Assembly: GCF_014298075.1 (NCBI RefSeq) | Contig: NZ_CP060418.1 | Span: 3,286,001 to 3,350,000 of the forward strand | Origin: Enterobacter sp. JUb54 | GTDB taxonomy: Bacteria; Pseudomonadota; Gammaproteobacteria; Enterobacterales; Enterobacteriaceae | DNA: 64,000 nucleotides | Reading direction: 5' to 3' | Part shown: piece by piece, positions 7,950 through 17,647 of the stretch | Layout of the letters: every line of letters starts with the position of its first letter | Numbering within the stretch: the first letter of the stretch is position 1 | Notes under the pieces: model-generated | The model's input: only the letters and a program-made list of their open reading frames with translations | Databases searched by the model: none | What the model was told of the DNA's origin: nothing | Translations under genes and position numbers: made by a program

Positions 7950-9293
7950 TTACGCGGTCTGTTGGCTCTCTTGCGCCACGCGTTCCGCTTCTTCAGCTTC
8001 CTGCGCTAACAGCTGTTTCTCGTACACCTTAAAGAACGGGAAGTAGATAATCGCCGAGACGCAGGCCAGGACTACCACCAGTATCGCCGCCCGGAAATCC
8101 CATCCCAGCGCCCACGCGCCGCCAATCGGTGCCGGCGCGGTCCACGGAACCACTGAAATGACCCGTCCAATCAGATCCAGCTTCATTGCCGCCCAGGCCA
8201 GCACGGCGTTCACCATCGGCGCCAGCAGGAACGGGATAAAGAACACCGGGTTCATAACGATAGGCGTCCCGAAGATAACCGGTTCGTTAATGTTAAACAG
8301 GCTGGGTACCACGCTCAGACGGCCGATAGATCGCAGGTGCGCCGAACGACTGCGCAGGTAGCAGAAGACCAGGCCCATGGTGGCGCCAGACCCCCCGATG
8401 ACAATGAAGAATGTCCAGAACGCCTCCATAAAGATATGCGGAAGTGGTGCGCCTTGCGCCAGCGCCTGCTGGTTCATCCCGAGGTTTGTTAACCAGAACA
8501 TCTGCAGCATGCCAGAAACAATGGCCGCACCGTGGATCCCGGCGAACCACAGCAGGTGACCAATCAGCACCGCCAGTAAAATTGCCGGTAATGAATCCGC
8601 TGCGGACACCAGCGGTTTAAAGATAGCCATGATGGCCTGCGGGATCAGCATGTCAAAGTGATGCTGAATAAACAGGCTCAGCGGATACAGGGTCAGTACC
8701 ACCACCAGCACCGGAATCAGCAGGTCGAAAGAGTTTTTGATCATCGGCGGCACCTGATCCGGCAGGCGAATACCGATATTGTGTGCCTTCAGGAAGCGCA
8801 TCATTTCAACGCAGTAGACCGCCACCAGGATCGCCGTAAAGATCCCCGTGCCGCCAAGGCTATCCACCGGCAGGTTACCGTTGGTTTTTGGCGCCGCCAC
8901 CAGCAGGAATGCCATGATTGACAGCATGCTGCACATGAAAGGATCGAGCTGATTAGATTTTTCATAGTGCTTGCCGAGGTTATAGGAGATGGCAGCACAA
9001 ATGTAGATAGACATAATGCCCATCGTCATATCGAACGGCGTCAGAATACGCCCTTCAAACTCTTTCGCTAAATCCAGCCAGGCACGAGCAAATCCCCAGG
9101 TGGTATCTGGAGAAAACGGCGGATACGCAAACACCAGCAGGAACGAGCCAACAATCATAAACGGCATCGCCGAGATGAAGCCGTCACGAATCGCCATCAC
9201 GTGACGCTGCGATGAGATTCGCCCGGCAACAGGGCTAATATAATTTTCTACAAAGCGAAATATCAGATTAAACGCAGCATGGTTAGCAGACAT
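7950..9293 (-). CDS. PTS sugar transporter subunit IIC (lactose/cellobiose family)
   Basis: A 447-residue membrane protein of the EIIC lactose/cellobiose (CelB-like) family. It opens with an amphipathic segment (FRFVENYISPVAGRISSQRHVMAIRDGFISAMPFMIVGS) and has about ten hydrophobic helices. The conserved region FNINEPVIFGTPIVMNP belongs to the substrate-binding part of these permeases. The start was placed at MSANHAAF because AGGAGGG precedes it at the right spacing; an upstream in-frame ATG has no such site. No IIA, IIB or glycosidase gene is adjacent, so it must borrow partners encoded elsewhere. The sugar is unknown, with a beta-glucoside or chitobiose-type disaccharide likely. Confidence 0.88.
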   Translation of the reverse strand: MSANHAAFNLIFRFVENYISPVAGRISSQRHVMAIRDGFISAMPFMIVGSFLLVFAYPPFSPDTTWGFARAWLDLAKEFEGRILTPFDMTMGIMSIYICAAISYNLGKHYEKSNQLDPFMCSMLSIMAFLLVAAPKTNGNLPVDSLGGTGIFTAILVAVYCVEMMRFLKAHNIGIRLPDQVPPMIKNSFDLLIPVLVVVLTLYPLSLFIQHHFDMLIPQAIMAIFKPLVSAADSLPAILLAVLIGHLLWFAGIHGAAIVSGMLQMFWLTNLGMNQQALAQGAPLPHIFMEAFWTFFIVIGGSGATMGLVFCYLRSRSAHLRSIGRLSVVPSLFNINEPVIFGTPIVMNPVFFIPFLLAPMVNAVLAWAAMKLDLIGRVISVVPWTAPAPIGGAWALGWDFRAAILVVVLACVSAIIYFPFFKVYEKQLLAQEAEEAERVAQESQQTA

Positions 9294-9495
9294 AGCAGCC
9301 CTCCTGACAGGCTTTAGACACAGGCCCAACAACGATTATCCTGCCGTGGCGATGAAATATGTTCTGTGAACGGATCCCCACTGCGGCCATCTCATTGGCT
9401 ATACTGTTCAGATCAGCACGATTCATACACGGCTCTTTTGTTATAAGTGATACAGGGTAGTTACCCGCTCAGTATTCATCCGAGTGAGGATAACA

Positions 9496-9520
9496 GCAAC
9501 CGGTTACAGTAACCGGTTGC
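9496..9520. promoter_or_regulatory. 25-bp perfect palindrome, candidate operator
   Basis: Two perfect 12-bp arms (GCAACCGGTTAC and its reverse complement) flank a single A. Each arm contains AACCGGTT, similar to operators of LacI/GalR-type regulators. It lies 203 bp upstream of the PTS IIC gene and 113 bp upstream of the divergent YbaK-like gene, in a 340-bp gap that holds nothing else I recognise. It has no T-run, so a terminator role is less likely. No LacI-family gene is present in the window. Confidence 0.5.
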
Positions 9521-9633
9521 GGTGATTGTGAAGAAGATCCAGAAATTGGAATAATTCCGGATTACCCATCGACAATATTTACACTCCGCCAGGCTTGTGA
9601 CAGATTGGCACGGACATGAATCAGGAGATCCCC

Positions 9634-10092
9634 ATGAGTCTGCAGTCCGTGCGGCAGTTTTTTGCCAGCCATGCCCCCGACATCGAAATCATCGAACTCA
9701 ATCAAAGTACGGCAACCGTCGCACTCGCGGCCGCGGCACATCGCGTTGAGCCTGGCCAAATCGCGAAGACCCTCTCTTTAAAAGTGAAAGAGCAGGTGAT
9801 CCTGGTGGTCGCGAGCGGTGACGCCCGACTGGATAACAAGAAGCTGAAGGAAGCGTTCGGCGCGAAAGCACGGATGCTCAGCAGTGATGAAGTGGTCACG
9901 CTTACCGGGCATCCGGTCGGCGGCGTATGCCCTTTCGGGCTGGAAAACCCGCTGGTGATCTATTGCGATATTTCGCTGAAGCAGTACCCGGAAGTGTTAC
10001 CGGCGGCCGGCGCCATTCATAGTGCGGTCCGCATTTCTCCTGACAGAATGGCCCAACTGACGGATGCCACCTGGGTTGACGTCTGTCAGTAG
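9634..10092 (+). CDS. YbaK/EbsC family aminoacyl-tRNA deacylase-like protein
   Basis: A 152-residue single-domain protein of the YbaK/ProX/INS editing superfamily, which hydrolyses mischarged aminoacyl-tRNAs in trans. A conserved Lys occurs in QIAKTLSLK, and the hallmark GHPVGGVCPFG loop is present near residue 90, followed by a C-terminal DISLKQYPEV strand. The start MSLQSVRQFF follows AGGAG by 7 nt, so the first six codons of the open frame are excluded. The substrate tRNA is not predictable from the sequence. Confidence 0.88.
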   Translation: MSLQSVRQFFASHAPDIEIIELNQSTATVALAAAAHRVEPGQIAKTLSLKVKEQVILVVASGDARLDNKKLKEAFGAKARMLSSDEVVTLTGHPVGGVCPFGLENPLVIYCDISLKQYPEVLPAAGAIHSAVRISPDRMAQLTDATWVDVCQ

Positions 10093-10107
10093 CGTTTTGC
10101 GGTCCGA

Positions 10108-10782
10108 CTACGCGACAATAGCATGCGCGTTGGTAACGCTTTCTGGCGAGAGATGAACCAGAATATCGCCGGCGCTCAGCAGAGCTAGATCGGAACTGAT
10201 CCCCAACTTGATCATCGCGTTGCACTTATGGGCGCGAATGGTTTTGATATTGCGACCTAACTGCAGCGCGATCTCCAGCAGAGAATAGCCATAGGTCATA
10301 TAGCAGAGAATGCTATGCTCGGTTGGGCTGAAGATTTGACACACGGCAATCTGGCTATTGAGCGGCTGATCCACCGGTTGAGCGGGTTGAAGAAGCAGCA
10401 GAAATAATTCTTGCTGCAACACCTCGCGACAGGTCGCTTTATTGATAATCCCGTGCAGGCAGGAAGGCGTCAGTTTCTTGATGAGGTTAACCTCGCCATT
10501 GTCTTTCGCCAAAATGATTCGCCGAACTTCAGGATGAGAATAAGCAATATCACGCAGGTAAAGCAGACTATCAACCCGAAGCCAGCGCTGACCGGAAAGT
10601 GAAAAAATAACCGCGGTAATATCCCGAACACGCAAAGTACGCCTTAATGAGTGAACATCTTTAAAAAAATGAACACAATAATTTCCGGTACTGTACTCAT
10701 TCAGGATATGCTGAAGCCCTATTTCCGTCATCGCACAGGGTTCGACCACGGCAATGCAGCGTGTAGTGTTCGGTTGTCCCAT
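10108..10782 (-). CDS. bglJ: LuxR-type transcriptional regulator BglJ
   Basis: A 224-residue regulator with a degenerate receiver-like N-terminal domain and a C-terminal LuxR/FixJ helix-turn-helix (FSPTEHSILCYMTYGYSLLEIALQLGRNIKTIRAHKCNAMIKLGI). In E. coli, BglJ forms heterodimers with RcsB that activate bgl, leuO and other H-NS-silenced loci. The assignment rests on domain structure and on position next to yjjQ, in the E. coli order yjjQ-bglJ-fhuF. It starts 5 nt after the yjjQ stop, so the two form an operon. Confidence 0.87.
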   Translation of the reverse strand: MGQPNTTRCIAVVEPCAMTEIGLQHILNEYSTGNYCVHFFKDVHSLRRTLRVRDITAVIFSLSGQRWLRVDSLLYLRDIAYSHPEVRRIILAKDNGEVNLIKKLTPSCLHGIINKATCREVLQQELFLLLLQPAQPVDQPLNSQIAVCQIFSPTEHSILCYMTYGYSLLEIALQLGRNIKTIRAHKCNAMIKLGISSDLALLSAGDILVHLSPESVTNAHAIVA

Positions 10783-10787
10783 TTCGG

Positions 10788-11483
10788 CTACTCTCCAAAA
10801 GCTGAGTATACATTCAGCTCTTTTATTCCTTGTGTGCTATTAATCCAGGCATACATTTGCGCATTGCTGCGCAAAGACAAACGACGCATTGCGCTATTCT
10901 TTTGTGCGCTGATGGTCTTATTACTTTTCTTCAGCAACGAAGCAATCTGATTAATTCCCCAGCCTTTTGCCAGCAGTCGGAGCACCTTTCGCTCCGAGAA
11001 GGTCAGCACTCTCAGCTTCTCATGGCTAATGGTAAAATCTCTCGCCCCCACGGCAACCACCGGGTGCACAGGGGTTACACCCGGCTCAGCCCCCGTACTG
11101 ACGGCTTCCCTGATGCAGAGGACTTCACCCAGACGAGTCACTGGCTCACAGTCGGAAATACAGGTACTTTCAGGTCCGACAAATAATGCTTCCGCATGGG
11201 GAGAGCAGGAACGACCAACCATATAGATCCAATGAATATTTTTAAAACGAACCATTAGAGAACAATAGTGCCGACATATTTCCTGCGGTCGTTCTGTTTC
11301 TCCGGATAAATCAACAATAACCACCGTTGCCAGATTCACCGGAAGCTGCATGAGTGTCTCCAGCGAATAACAATGACTGAAGATATAATGAGGAAGGTAC
11401 TCGCTGGTGATTGCACTTAATCCGGATTGCATCACCGGCATTTTGCTGATGATAATGCCGTACTTACCCTGTCCTGGTAACAT
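10788..11483 (-). CDS. yjjQ: LuxR-type transcriptional regulator YjjQ
   Basis: A 231-residue regulator starting MLPGQGKYGIIISKMPVMQSG, close to E. coli YjjQ from memory. The C-terminal helix-turn-helix region LTFSERKVLRLLAKGWGINQIASLLKKSNKTISAQKNSAMRRL is strongly conserved. In E. coli YjjQ represses flhDC and other motility and surface genes, and the operon is silenced by H-NS and relieved by LeuO. The start was chosen after GGGAGG at good spacing; an earlier in-frame ATG gives an N-terminal extension without family similarity. Confidence 0.93.
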   Translation of the reverse strand: MLPGQGKYGIIISKMPVMQSGLSAITSEYLPHYIFSHCYSLETLMQLPVNLATVVIVDLSGETERPQEICRHYCSLMVRFKNIHWIYMVGRSCSPHAEALFVGPESTCISDCEPVTRLGEVLCIREAVSTGAEPGVTPVHPVVAVGARDFTISHEKLRVLTFSERKVLRLLAKGWGINQIASLLKKSNKTISAQKNSAMRRLSLRSNAQMYAWINSTQGIKELNVYSAFGE

Positions 11484-11746
11484 AAATCCTCCCTGTTTTG
11501 TAGAAGATTCACGCTGGCATAAAACAGATGGGCGCCTGGCAGCCATAATTTATTTACCAGGTGAATTCTTTATCACCCCTGGTGAACGTCGGCCTTACGC
11601 TCAGGTGCATCCTAAATTGCGGGGAACTAAAAATATATTATTGGCCTTAACAACAAATGACACTAGCACAAACGGCCAGCAATCATAAATTAGAAAAAAT
11701 AAAAAATATTATTAGAAATAATTAATACAGATGCACGTATCTGGCT
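11484..11746. other. AT-rich regulatory gap upstream of yjjQ
   Basis: This non-coding gap separates yjjQ from the upstream-facing AraC-type gene. Its distal half is distinctly AT-rich, with long A/T runs, which would suit H-NS binding as known for the E. coli yjjQ-bglJ promoter. No stable RNA or open frame with a convincing start was found. Confidence 0.4.
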
Positions 11747-12616
11747 TTATTTAATTTCACTCCTGAATGTTTTTGGTGAGACGCCGCTATAGCGACGGAA
11801 AAAACGAGAAAAATAAGTCACGTCAGTAAACCCTAAATAATCAGAAAGTTGTGTTACTGTCATCGTGGTATATTGCAGATTACGCCGCGCTTCCAGCATC
11901 AATCGCTGGTGCAAAACGCTCAGCGCACTGCAGCCATGAAATTCACGACATAAATAATTAAGATGGGTCGCCGATAGCCCGACCAGCCGGGCATACTCCG
12001 CCAGCGGCAGATGTTCGCGATAATGGCTTTCGATGAGACGAGAAAAATGGCGCATAACGCTGCGCTTTCGTTCCGCTTTCCCTTCCGCAACCGGCGTCGG
12101 CAGACACTGCCGGTTCAGCCACACCAGCAGCGTACCCAGCAGAGAATGCAGCATCATTTCCCGGGCGTCCCGCTCTTCGCAATACTCTTCACGCAAGGCG
12201 GTAAACAGCGCGCGCACGTGCCCGCGGGATTGTTTAACGGGGACACATTGCGGCTGGCTGAGAACATCAAGCTGGCGGCCAAACTGGCTTTCAAGCCGGC
12301 TGAGCAACGGCAGCGCCAGCGATAACACATAACCCTGAGTGCCTGGCGAAAAACGAAATCCATGAACGCACAGTGCAGGCACGACCTGAATACAGGCATC
12401 GGTCATCACCGTTATCGTCCCTTCGATTTCGATTTCAGCCCGGCCCTTATGCAGGTACAGCAGCTGCACCATCCCGGCATGCTGATGCATCCGGATATGC
12501 CACTCATACAGGCTGCTGCGCTGCAAAATCGACTCACAGTGCAGCAGGTCGGGCGTAGGCCAGTCGCGCTCTTCGCCATACAAGGTAAAAACGGGAACGC
12601 TATTCGCAACCTGCAT
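11747..12616 (-). CDS. AraC-family regulator of 4-hydroxybenzoate hydroxylase (PobR-like)
   Basis: A 289-residue AraC/XylS regulator. The N-terminal half resembles a cupin-type ligand domain (about residues 35-115, with HAGMVQLLYLHKGRAEIEIEG). The C-terminal 100 residues carry two helix-turn-helices (PLAEYARLVGLSATHLNYLCREF and TVTQLSDYLGFTDVTYFSRFFRRYSGVSPKTFR). It lies directly downstream of pobA on the same strand with a 23-nt gap. The start codon ATG follows GCAGGAG; a TTG seven codons earlier is possible but unlikely. It probably activates pobA in response to 4-hydroxybenzoate, as PobR-type AraC proteins do in other bacteria. Confidence 0.85.
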   Translation of the reverse strand: MQVANSVPVFTLYGEERDWPTPDLLHCESILQRSSLYEWHIRMHQHAGMVQLLYLHKGRAEIEIEGTITVMTDACIQVVPALCVHGFRFSPGTQGYVLSLALPLLSRLESQFGRQLDVLSQPQCVPVKQSRGHVRALFTALREEYCEERDAREMMLHSLLGTLLVWLNRQCLPTPVAEGKAERKRSVMRHFSRLIESHYREHLPLAEYARLVGLSATHLNYLCREFHGCSALSVLHQRLMLEARRNLQYTTMTVTQLSDYLGFTDVTYFSRFFRRYSGVSPKTFRSEIK

Positions 12617-12639
12617 GGCAACTCCTGCTGTCTTCAACG

Positions 12640-14111
<1,472 letters not shown>

Positions 14112-14888
14112 ATGCAAGCAGATCGGGCAGTTCAGCGCGCTATTACGCGGTTGTGCATTCAGTGTGGGCTTTTCTTATTGCAGCACGGCGCCGAAAGCGC
14201 CCTGGTGGAGGAACTCTCAACCCGCCTGGGACGGGCGCTGGGTATGGACAGCGTCGAAAGCGCCATCTCCTCGAATGCCATTGTGCTCACGACGATTAAA
14301 GATGGCGAATGCCTGACCTCCACACGTAAGAACATCGACCGCGGCATCAACATGCATGTGGTGACGGAAGTGCAGCATATTGTGATTATGGCCGAGCATA
14401 AGCTGCTGGATTATAAAGACGTAGAGAAGCGCTTTGCGCAGATCAAACCGCTACGCTACCCGCGCTGGCTGGTGGTGCTGATGGTTGGCTTATCCTGCGC
14501 CTGCTTCTGCAAGTTAAATAAAGGCGGTTGGGACGGCGCATTGATCACTTTCTGCGCCAGTACCGTCGCGATGTATATTCGCCAGCTCCTGACCCACCGT
14601 TCGATGCACCCGCAGATTAACTTCTGCATCACGGCGTTTGTCGCCACCACCATTTCCGGGCTGATGCTGCACCTGCCGGCATTTACCGCCACCTCAACGG
14701 TCGCAATGGCCGCCAGCGTCCTGCTGCTGGTTCCCGGTTTTCCCTTAATCAACGCCGTGGCGGATATGTTTAAAGGGCACATCAATACCGGCCTGGCGCG
14801 CTGGGCGATTGCCAGCCTGTTGACGCTGGCCACCTGTATCGGCGTCGTGATGGCGATGACCATGTGGGGGCTGCGAGGATGGGTATAA
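14112..14888 (+). CDS. yjjP: Succinate export subunit YjjP (ThrE family)
   Basis: A 258-residue inner-membrane protein. The N-terminal cytoplasmic domain (about residues 1-110) contains the conserved HGAES and [22 protein letters not shown] blocks. About five transmembrane helices follow, including [23 protein letters not shown]. In E. coli, YjjP and YjjB together export succinate; both resemble halves of the ThrE threonine/serine exporter. It overlaps yjjB by 10 nt, so the two are translationally coupled. Confidence 0.96.
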   Translation: MQADRAVQRAITRLCIQCGLFLLQHGAESALVEELSTRLGRALGMDSVESAISSNAIVLTTIKDGECLTSTRKNIDRGINMHVVTEVQHIVIMAEHKLLDYKDVEKRFAQIKPLRYPRWLVVLMVGLSCACFCKLNKGGWDGALITFCASTVAMYIRQLLTHRSMHPQINFCITAFVATTISGLMLHLPAFTATSTVAMAASVLLLVPGFPLINAVADMFKGHINTGLARWAIASLLTLATCIGVVMAMTMWGLRGWV

Positions 14889-15352
14889 TGACGTATATTT
14901 TTGCACTGCTGCAGGATATGGCGCTATCGGCCATTCCGGCGGCCGGCTTTGCGATGGTGTTTAACGTCCCGCAGCGCGCGCTGCGCTGGTGTGCGCTGCT
15001 CGGCGCCATCGGCCACAGCTCGCGCATGGTGATGATGGATGTCGGGTTCAATATTGAGTGGGCGACGTTTCTCGCCGCGCTGCTGGTTGGCAGCATCGGT
15101 ATTCAATGGTCCCGCTGGTATCTGGCGCATCCGAAGATTTTCACCGTGGCCGCAGTGATCCCGATGTTCCCCGGCATCTCGGCCTACACCGCGATGATCT
15201 CGGCGGTAAAAATCAGCCACTTTGGCTACTCCGATGAGCTGATGATCATGCTGCTGAGCAATTTCCTGAAGGCCTCTTCTATTGTCGGCGCCCTCTCCAT
15301 TGGCCTTTCTATCCCGGGCCTCTGGTTGTACCGTAAGCGCCCGCGGGTATAG
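14879..15352 (+). CDS. yjjB: Succinate export subunit YjjB (ThrE_2 family)
   Basis: A 157-residue membrane protein with about five helices and the conserved [21 protein letters not shown] segment, ending in the basic tail [10 protein letters not shown] as in E. coli. It partners YjjP in succinate efflux. The start shown aligns with the E. coli product, but the GAGG upstream is better spaced for an ATG three codons later, so translation may begin there. The 192-bp gap to dnaT must hold the dnaTC promoter; I see no gene in it. Confidence 0.94.
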   Translation: MGIMTYIFALLQDMALSAIPAAGFAMVFNVPQRALRWCALLGAIGHSSRMVMMDVGFNIEWATFLAALLVGSIGIQWSRWYLAHPKIFTVAAVIPMFPGISAYTAMISAVKISHFGYSDELMIMLLSNFLKASSIVGALSIGLSIPGLWLYRKRPRV

Positions 15353-15544
15353 CACAGAGATTTGGCTGAACCCTGTGCTACTATAGCCAATAGATTTCGA
15401 TGTGTTTTACTGCGGCGCCGGAAGGCATTCCGACAGGCTTACTGGACTAAGCGATGCCGTCCACCGGGCGCCGCCGGTCAAAAACGACTGGAAAGACAAT
15501 CGGTTTAGCCCCCTCTATATGTTGTTCAGAGTTGAGATAGCGTT

Positions 15545-16084
15545 ATGTCTTCGCGAATGTTAACCACCGATTTTAGCGGCCTGGATGATTTCATCCAGGA
15601 CCCTGCGGCTGTACTCGCAAAATCGGCCAGCGGCGCCGTCGCCGTTTTTGCCAACAATGCCCCGGCGTTCTACGCGCTGACGCCGGAACGTCTGGCTCAG
15701 CTGCTTGAGCTGGAAGCAAAGCTGGCGCGTCCCGGCAGCGATGTGGCGCTGGATACGCAGTTTTTTGATGAGCCCGCCGCCGCGCCAACCGCCATTCCCA
15801 TGGGGAAATTCGCCATGTATGCCGACTGGCAGCCGGATGCCGATTTTCAGCGCCTCGCCGCGCTCTGGGGCATCGCCCTCAGCCAGCCGGTGACCCCGGA
15901 AGAGCTGGCGGCTTTTGTCGCTTACTGGCAAGCGGAAGGCAAAGTCTTTCATCATGTGCAATGGCAACAAAAGCTGGCGCGCAGCGTCCAAATCGGCCGG
16001 GCCAGCAACGGCGGCCAGCCGCGACGCGATGTGAATACGGTCAGTGAACCGGATAGCCATATTCCACGAGGTTTCAGAGGATGA
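15545..16084 (+). CDS. dnaT: Primosomal protein DnaT
   Basis: A 179-residue primosome component that links PriA/PriB on forked DNA to DnaB loading during replication restart. The N-terminal oligomerisation region (about residues 1-80) and the conserved C-terminal ssDNA-binding part ([23 protein letters not shown] and ending PRGFRG) are both present. It starts [10 protein letters not shown] and runs directly into dnaC. Confidence 0.97.
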   Translation: MSSRMLTTDFSGLDDFIQDPAAVLAKSASGAVAVFANNAPAFYALTPERLAQLLELEAKLARPGSDVALDTQFFDEPAAAPTAIPMGKFAMYADWQPDADFQRLAALWGIALSQPVTPEELAAFVAYWQAEGKVFHHVQWQQKLARSVQIGRASNGGQPRRDVNTVSEPDSHIPRGFRG

Positions 16085-16086
16085 GC

Positions 16087-16824
16087 ATGAAAAACGTTGG
16101 CGACCTGATGAAGCGTCTGCAAAAAATGATGCCGGCCCATGTCGAACCGGCGTTTAAAACCGGCGAAGAGCTGCTGGCCTGGCAAAAGGAGCAGGGCAAG
16201 CTGCGTTCTGAAGCGCTGGAGCGTGAAAACCGCGCCATGAAGATGCAGCGCACGTTTAACCGTTCCGGCATCCGACCGCTGCATCAGAACTGTTCCTTTG
16301 AGAACTACCGGGTAGAGTGCGAAGGCCAGATGAACGCCCTGTCCAGGGCGCGTCAGTACGTTGAAGAGTTCGATGGCAATATCGCCAGCTTTATCTTTTC
16401 CGGCAAGCCGGGCACCGGTAAGAACCACCTTGCCGCCGCCATTTGTAATGAGCTGCTGCTGCGCGGGAAGTCGGTATTAATCATTACCGTCGCCGATATT
16501 ATGTCAGCAATGAAAGACACTTTCGGCAACCGGGAAGTCAGCGAAGAGCAGCTGCTGAGCGATCTGAGCAAGGTCGATCTGCTGGTCATCGATGAGATCG
16601 GGATGCAAACAGAATCGCGCTACGAGAAGGTGATCATCAATCAGATCGTCGACCGCCGCTCGTCGTCAAAACGCCCGACCGGCATGCTCACCAACAGCAA
16701 TATGGAAGAGATGAACAAGCTGCTCGGCGAACGCGTCATGGACCGCATGCGTCTCGGCAATAGCCTGTGGGTGATTTTCAACTGGGACAGCTATCGTCAT
16801 CGTGTTACCGGTAAAGAGTATTAA
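16087..16824 (+). CDS. dnaC: DNA replication helicase loader DnaC
   Basis: A 245-residue AAA+ ATPase that loads DnaB onto single-stranded DNA. The N-terminal DnaB-interacting helix (MKNVGDLMKRLQKMMPAH) precedes Walker A GKPGTGKNH (106-114), Walker B LLVIDEIG and the SNMEEMNKLLGERVMDRMR region with its arginine finger. The start aligns with E. coli; an ATG two codons upstream is too close to the GAGG site. The intergenic distance to dnaT is 2 nt, so they are co-translated. Confidence 0.98.
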   Translation: MKNVGDLMKRLQKMMPAHVEPAFKTGEELLAWQKEQGKLRSEALERENRAMKMQRTFNRSGIRPLHQNCSFENYRVECEGQMNALSRARQYVEEFDGNIASFIFSGKPGTGKNHLAAAICNELLLRGKSVLIITVADIMSAMKDTFGNREVSEEQLLSDLSKVDLLVIDEIGMQTESRYEKVIINQIVDRRSSSKRPTGMLTNSNMEEMNKLLGERVMDRMRLGNSLWVIFNWDSYRHRVTGKEY

Positions 16825-16874
16825 GATATTTCCGAACCCGGGCGGGGTTATACTACAGGGATGCTTAAGTAACT

Positions 16875-17384
16875 ATGACGAGTACACTCATGAAAACTGC
16901 TCAATTTTTGTTCCGCACCACCTTGATTGCCGGTGTTTTTCTTAGCGCCGGCGTCCACGCTGCCTCCTGGCAGGATTCCCTTTCCAGCGCGGCCAGCCAG
17001 CTAAGCAGCCAGGGCGACTCTCAGCAAAGTGGCGGCATGTCGGTCTCTTCCCTGACCAGCCTGCTGAGCAACGGCAACCAGTCCCTGACCTCCAGCAGCA
17101 TGAACAATGCCGCCGGGATTATGTCCTATTGCGCGAAGCAGAAACTGTCTTCGGTGACCAACACCGAAAACGTCAAAAACCAGGTGCTGGATAAACTGGG
17201 CCTCAGCACTCCGGAAAAACAGAAAGAGGACACCAGCTACCTTGACGGTCTGCAGGGGCTTCTGAGCAGCAACAGCGGCCAGAAACTGGATCTCAACAGT
17301 CTCGGCAGCAGCTCGATGGCTGAGAAAGTGAAAACCAAAGCCTGCGATCTGGTCTTAAAACAGGGTGTTAGCTTCCTCTCCTGA
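16875..17384 (+). CDS. yjjA: DUF2501 secreted protein YjjA
   Basis: A 169-residue exported protein of DUF2501. The signal peptide (MKTAQFLFRTTLIAGVFLSAGVHA) precedes a Ser/Gln/Asn-rich, low-complexity mature region and a conserved core with two cysteines (MNNAAGIMSYCAKQKLSSVTN and KTKACDLVLKQGVSFLS) that could form a disulfide. The ATG five codons later (MKTAQF) is an equally plausible start, since neither has a strong ribosome-binding site. Location is the same as E. coli yjjA between dnaC and opgB. Function unknown. Confidence 0.88.
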   Translation: MTSTLMKTAQFLFRTTLIAGVFLSAGVHAASWQDSLSSAASQLSSQGDSQQSGGMSVSSLTSLLSNGNQSLTSSSMNNAAGIMSYCAKQKLSSVTNTENVKNQVLDKLGLSTPEKQKEDTSYLDGLQGLLSSNSGQKLDLNSLGSSSMAEKVKTKACDLVLKQGVSFLS

Positions 17385-17397
17385 TCCCCGCCTCAGA

Positions 17398-17433
17398 GGC
17401 CGCGTTTAACGCCTTAGGGCCGACAACGCGGCC
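17398..17433 (+). terminator. Stem-loop after yjjA
   Basis: A perfect 9-bp inverted repeat (GGCCGCGTT / AACGCGGCC) with an 18-nt loop begins 14 nt after yjjA. The following T-rich sequence (ATTTTC, then CCCTTTTT) is a little distant, so this is a plausible but not textbook terminator. The remaining gap to opgB should hold the opgB promoter. Confidence 0.5.
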
Positions 17434-17647
17434 GCAGTCGCGATTTTCACCCTTTTTCGTTCCGCCTCCCCCCGCCACACAGGATGAGTCATTATCCTGG
17501 AATGACCATTTCTAAACCAATTCTGAACCACAGCACACTTTCATGACTCTACAATTGCAGCGATATGGCACTGCAATTACAGTGTACCGTGGAAAGTGAT
17601 CTCTCCTGCCGGTTTTCAACAGGTACCATTTAGAGGGTGTACGTACT

